Of a DNA stretch of 23,480 nucleotides, positions 20,583 to 23,480 are shown one piece after another. Position 1 is the first letter of the stretch. Each line of letters begins with the position of its first letter. The notes beneath the pieces were generated by a model that saw only the letters and a program-made list of their open reading frames with translations, was not told the DNA's origin and did no database searches. The stretch spans positions 1-23,480 of the forward strand of contig CBDURC010000017.1 of NCBI GenBank assembly GCA_965369635.1, read 5' to 3'. A program made the position numbers and the translations under genes. Source of the DNA: UBA3071 sp965369635. Lineage in GTDB: Bacteria; Chloroflexota; Anaerolineae; UBA3071.

Positions 20583-22265
20583 ATGTACATGCTGAGAAGC
20601 CCCCAACGACATCTAAAGCATCTCCGCCGCTACCGGGAGATCGCCCGTATTCTCATTCGCCACGGCTTTGGCGGGGTGGTGGAGCAACTGGGGCTGCTGC
20701 CGCTCCTCTCTCTGCCGCGTCGGCTGCTGCACCGCGGGCCGGTGGGCCCGCCGCTCAGCCCGCCGGAACACGTCCGGTTGGCCATCGAAGAACTGGGCCC
20801 CACCTTCATCAAACTGGGACAGATCCTCAGCACCCGCCCTGACCTCATCCCTCCAGCCTATATCCACGAATTGGCCAAGCTCCAGGATACAGTGCCTCCC
20901 GCCGACTGGGAGGGTGTCAGAGCACGAGTCGAGGCGGAACTCGAAGGCACTTTGGAGGAACTCTTTGTCTCCTTCGATGTGGAGCCATTGGCTGCCGCTT
21001 CGCTGGCCCAGGTGCATGCCGCCACTCTGCCTGGCGGTGAAGATGTGGTGGTCAAGGTGCAACGCCCGGGGATCGAGAAGGTCATCTCCGTAGACTTGGA
21101 GATCCTCTTCGACCTCGCTCGCCTGGTTCAGGAGCGCACTGTGCTGGGCGAGCTCTACGACCTGCCCGAGATCGCCGAGGACTTCGCCTACGCTTTGCGG
21201 GCGGAGATGGATTACCGCCGCGAGGGACGCAATGCCGACCGCTTCCGACGCAATTTCGCCGACGAACCAGCGCTGTACATCCCCAAGGTCTACTGGGACC
21301 ATACCACCGGCCGGGTGCTGGTGCTGGAGCGCATCCACGGCATCAGAATCGGCGACATTGAGGCCCTGGACGCGGCTGGAGTGGACCGTCATCAAGTGAC
21401 CGGGAATGTCGCGCGCATCATCCTCAAACAGGTGCTCGAGGACGGCTTCTTCCACGCCGATCCTCACCCTGGCAACTTCTTCGTCATGGATGGGGCGGTC
21501 ATCGGGGCCATGGACTTCGGCATGGTGGGGCGGGTATCCCCGGCACTGCGGAGCAATCTGGTGCGCCTCTACGTCGTTGCCATCGGCATGGACAGCGAAG
21601 AGATCGTCGAGCAACTCATCAGGATGGGCGCTGCCAGTCATCGCGTGGACCGGGCGGGGCTGAAGCGGGAACTGGAGCGATTGCTGGACAAGTATCACGG
21701 CTTGCCGCTGGAGGAAATCCGGGCGCTGGAAGTGGTGGAGGAAGTGATGCCCATTGCCTTCCGCCACCACCTGCGTCTACCCTCGGATCTGTGGCTGCTG
21801 GGGAAAACGCTGGGTATGATGGAGGGGGTGGCGCTGAAGCTGGACCCCGGCTTCGACATCTTCGCCTTCTCAGAGACGTACGTGCGCCGTTTCGCCTGGC
21901 AAATGGCTTCCCCTCGCCTCTGGGGGCGGCGGCTGCTCAGAGGCGTGGGCGACTGGCAGGAGCTATTCACGACGCTTCCCCGGAGCGCTCCTCGCATACT
22001 GGATCGCCTCGAGCAGGGGGAACTGGAGTTCATCTTGAGTTTGAAGGAAACCGATCAGGCGATCGGCAGGCTGGACCGCATCGCCAACCGGTTGGCGATC
22101 ACCATTCTGATCGCTGCCCTCACCGTCAGCCTGGCCCTGCTGATGCCCCTGGTGGCGGCAGGGGGGCGGGGTTTCGCTTTCTGGCTGGTGGTGACAGGTT
22201 TCGCCGTCGCCGCTCTGGTGGGCTTCATGCTGCTGCTTTCCATGTGGCGAGCGGGCCGTCGCTGA
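20583..22265 (+). CDS. AarF/ABC1/UbiB family atypical protein kinase
   Basis: A 560-residue UbiB-family protein. Visible are the KxGQ motif (KLGQILSTRPDLIP, 77-90), the Ala-rich loop AAASLAQVHAA in place of a glycine-rich loop, the VVVKVQRPG lysine, the catalytic loop HADPHPGNFFV, the DFG-like AMDFGMVG, and two C-terminal membrane helices (about 498-525 and 528-553). Members are ATPases needed for quinone synthesis or lipid trafficking; menaquinone metabolism or membrane lipid homeostasis is a reasonable guess here. The start is unclear among ATGs at 20569, 20583 and 20589: AGGA is best spaced for 20569, which opens only the 8-codon MSMKTCTC before a stop that overlaps the main frame. A promoter with extended -10 lies just upstream. 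Confidence 0.9.
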   Translation: MYMLRSPQRHLKHLRRYREIARILIRHGFGGVVEQLGLLPLLSLPRRLLHRGPVGPPLSPPEHVRLAIEELGPTFIKLGQILSTRPDLIPPAYIHELAKLQDTVPPADWEGVRARVEAELEGTLEELFVSFDVEPLAAASLAQVHAATLPGGEDVVVKVQRPGIEKVISVDLEILFDLARLVQERTVLGELYDLPEIAEDFAYALRAEMDYRREGRNADRFRRNFADEPALYIPKVYWDHTTGRVLVLERIHGIRIGDIEALDAAGVDRHQVTGNVARIILKQVLEDGFFHADPHPGNFFVMDGAVIGAMDFGMVGRVSPALRSNLVRLYVVAIGMDSEEIVEQLIRMGAASHRVDRAGLKRELERLLDKYHGLPLEEIRALEVVEEVMPIAFRHHLRLPSDLWLLGKTLGMMEGVALKLDPGFDIFAFSETYVRRFAWQMASPRLWGRRLLRGVGDWQELFTTLPRSAPRILDRLEQGELEFILSLKETDQAIGRLDRIANRLAITILIAALTVSLALLMPLVAAGGRGFAFWLVVTGFAVAALVGFMLLLSMWRAGRR

Positions 22266-22320
22266 CTCCACTCACCACGAAGGCACTAAGACACCAAGGA
22301 GACGATGCACTCCAGATCAC
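22266..22320. repeat. Degenerate intergenic repeat (CACCACGAAGGCAC type)
   Basis: Directly after the AarF stop, CACCACGAAGGCACTAAGACACCAAGG follows the CAC-AAAGGCAC-AAAGACAC-AAGG pattern of degenerate short-unit repeats typical of intergenic DNA in Chloroflexota. It is too short and too imperfect to define exact units. Confidence 0.45.
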
Positions 22321-22392
22321 ATCGGACATCACCTTCAGACTGGCCTACCATCGGCGGGCATTGCCTGTTCTGGGAGATACCGGGGAAGTCCG

Positions 22393-22425
22393 ATCAGGCC
22401 GTGATCGAGTTTCCGACTGCCTGAT
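22393..22425. promoter_or_regulatory. Inverted repeat upstream of the PfkB-family kinase gene
   Basis: ATCAGGC (22393-22399) and GCCTGAT (22419-22425) are perfect 7-bp arms 19 bases apart, ending about 20 bp before the start codon. The centre-to-centre distance (26 bp) could suit an operator for a dimer pair or a weak hairpin. No -35/-10 pair was recognised nearby. Confidence 0.3.
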
Positions 22426-22446
22426 AGCAAGATGAGGTATAGACAC

Positions 22447-23403
22447 ATGGATATCGTCTGTCTGGGCGAACTTCTGGTAGACATGTTTCCGGCCGAGGTG
22501 GGCCGCAGCTTGGTCGAGGTATCGGCGTGGAGTCCGAAGCCGGGGGGCGCGCCAGCCAACGTGGCCGTGGCCGCGGCGCGACTGGGAGCGCAGAGCGGTT
22601 TCATCGGCAAGGTCGGCGACGAAGCCTTTGGGCACCACCTGGCCGACATCTTGAGGCAAGAGGGTGTGGACATTCGCGGGATGCGATACGACAAAGGGTC
22701 CCGCACGGGGATGGCCTTCATCGCCATGCCGGACGTGAATTCGTACGATATTCTCTTCTACCGCAATCCGGGGGCCGACATGCGCTTGCGGGCGGATGAA
22801 CTCGATCGAGAGTTGTTGCAGGAGACGCGTGCCTTTCACTTCGGCGCCATCAGCCTGATTCAGGAACCCAGCCGCAGCGCGACGCTGGAGGCGGTCAGGA
22901 TCGCCCGCGAGGCGGGAGCGCTCATTTCCTTCGACGTTAACTACCGGGCCGACCTGTGGAGCAAGGACGAGGCCTACGAGAGAGTGATGGCCACGATCCC
23001 GCACGTGGATCTGCTCAAGATCAATGAGATAGAGGTGGAGATCCTTGGCGGAAGTGACGATCTGGAAGCTGTCACCAGGTCCCTCGTGGAGCAAGGGCCT
23101 GCACTGTGCGTGGTGACGCTGGGCCCCGATGGCAGCTTCTTCCAGGTCGCCGAGGGTGGTGAGCACGTGCCTCCCTACAAGGTGCAGACCGTGGATGCCA
23201 CAGGGTGCGGCGATGCCTTCGTCGCTGCTCTGCTCTGTCAGCTCGTTGTTGGCGCCGACTGGCGCGAACAACTCACACCCGCGAGGATGCGCGAGATCTT
23301 ACGCTATGCCAACGCGGCGGGTGCGCTCACCTCAATGACCCAAGGCGTCATTCCCGCCCTGCCTACTGCGGCCCAGGTGGAGGAGTTTCTGTCAGCCGAT
23401 TGA
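22447..23403 (+). CDS. PfkB-family carbohydrate kinase (fructokinase-like)
   Basis: A 318-residue ribokinase-fold kinase. The start is ATG 22447 (MDIVCLGELLVDM), with GAGG ten bases upstream, rather than the ATG 15 bases earlier. The N-terminal signature is KPGGAPANVAVAAARLG (31-47) and the ATP/anion-hole motif is DATGCGDAF (250-258), with catalytic Asp256; the usual GAGD is GCGD here. GELLVDM at the N-terminus and the SDDLEA region resemble fructokinases, but ketodeoxygluconate kinase or another sugar kinase is possible. It phosphorylates a sugar with ATP in the cytoplasm. No sugar transporter or glycosidase gene is visible beside it. Confidence 0.9.
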   Translation: MDIVCLGELLVDMFPAEVGRSLVEVSAWSPKPGGAPANVAVAAARLGAQSGFIGKVGDEAFGHHLADILRQEGVDIRGMRYDKGSRTGMAFIAMPDVNSYDILFYRNPGADMRLRADELDRELLQETRAFHFGAISLIQEPSRSATLEAVRIAREAGALISFDVNYRADLWSKDEAYERVMATIPHVDLLKINEIEVEILGGSDDLEAVTRSLVEQGPALCVVTLGPDGSFFQVAEGGEHVPPYKVQTVDATGCGDAFVAALLCQLVVGADWREQLTPARMREILRYANAAGALTSMTQGVIPALPTAAQVEEFLSAD

Positions 23404-23409
23404 GCCGAT

Positions 23410-23480
23410 CTGCTATCACGAATAGCACGAATATGCGAATGACACAGATGGCTCTCACGGCTGCATCCACATTCGTACTA
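23410..23480. repeat. Degenerate CACGAAT repeat at the right edge
   Basis: After the kinase stop, ATCACGAATAGCACGAATATGCGAATGACACAG and a terminal ACATTCGTAC show repeated CACGAAT-like units in direct and inverted orientation, a style common in noncoding Chloroflexota DNA. It runs to the window end, so its extent is unknown. Confidence 0.5.

Noticed and set aside
20613..21770. Minus-strand 385-codon frame opposite the AarF gene
   Set aside because: The opposite strand encodes an intact UbiB kinase with all motifs; the antisense frame shows no family features.

Overview
The window looks like a G+C-rich chromosomal segment of an anaerobic or facultative Chloroflexota-type bacterium (Anaerolineae-like). 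That is an inference from gene content and style: a YprA/MrfA-type helicase, a MoeA fused to a periplasmic-binding-protein-like domain, an HTH gene followed by DegV, an AarF kinase, and intergenic stretches made of degenerate short repeats. No rRNA, integrase, transposase, phage gene or CRISPR array was seen.

Left part, minus strand. Positions 1-4366 hold a tight six-gene operon read right to left from a near-consensus promoter (TTGACA-17-TATGAT, 4522-4550): DRTGG protein, CBS-pair/HATPase fusion, second DRTGG protein, stand-alone GHKL ATPase, heterodisulfide-reductase-like iron-sulfur protein, and a PHP-domain phosphoesterase that runs off the left edge. Most junctions overlap by 1-4 bases. 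The set looks like a redox or energy-status signalling module tied to an electron-transfer subunit. Related gene sets commonly sit beside NAD(P)-linked [FeFe]-hydrogenase (NuoE/NuoF/HydA-like) genes, which may lie beyond the window. Next come a DUF1998 helicase with a predicted leaderless promoter, a tRNA-Arg(CCG) with its own promoter and terminator, a DUF4242-like small protein, a probably frameshifted antitoxin-like ORF, and two moeA-type molybdenum cofactor genes.

Right part, plus strand from about 11.6 kb. In order: nadE (divergent from moeA, both with good promoters); a winged-helix regulator under a TTGACA-16-TATAAT promoter with degV behind it; a truncated family-2 glycosyltransferase that ends beside an inverted-repeat element; a MacAB-like export operon (adaptor, ATPase, permease) whose ATPase carries one in-frame amber codon; an MBL-fold hydrolase; a patatin-like lipase; an AarF/UbiB kinase; and a PfkB-family sugar kinase.

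The most notable points are the Hdr-linked signalling operon, two in-frame insertions of intergenic-type degenerate repeats in otherwise intact genes (helicase and MoeA-PBP), and a run of lesions or near-lesions: the frameshifted antitoxin-like ORF, truncated glycosyltransferase, amber ATPase, and mini-ORFs before the patatin and AarF genes. Sequencing or assembly error versus real decay or recoding cannot be told apart from one sequence.
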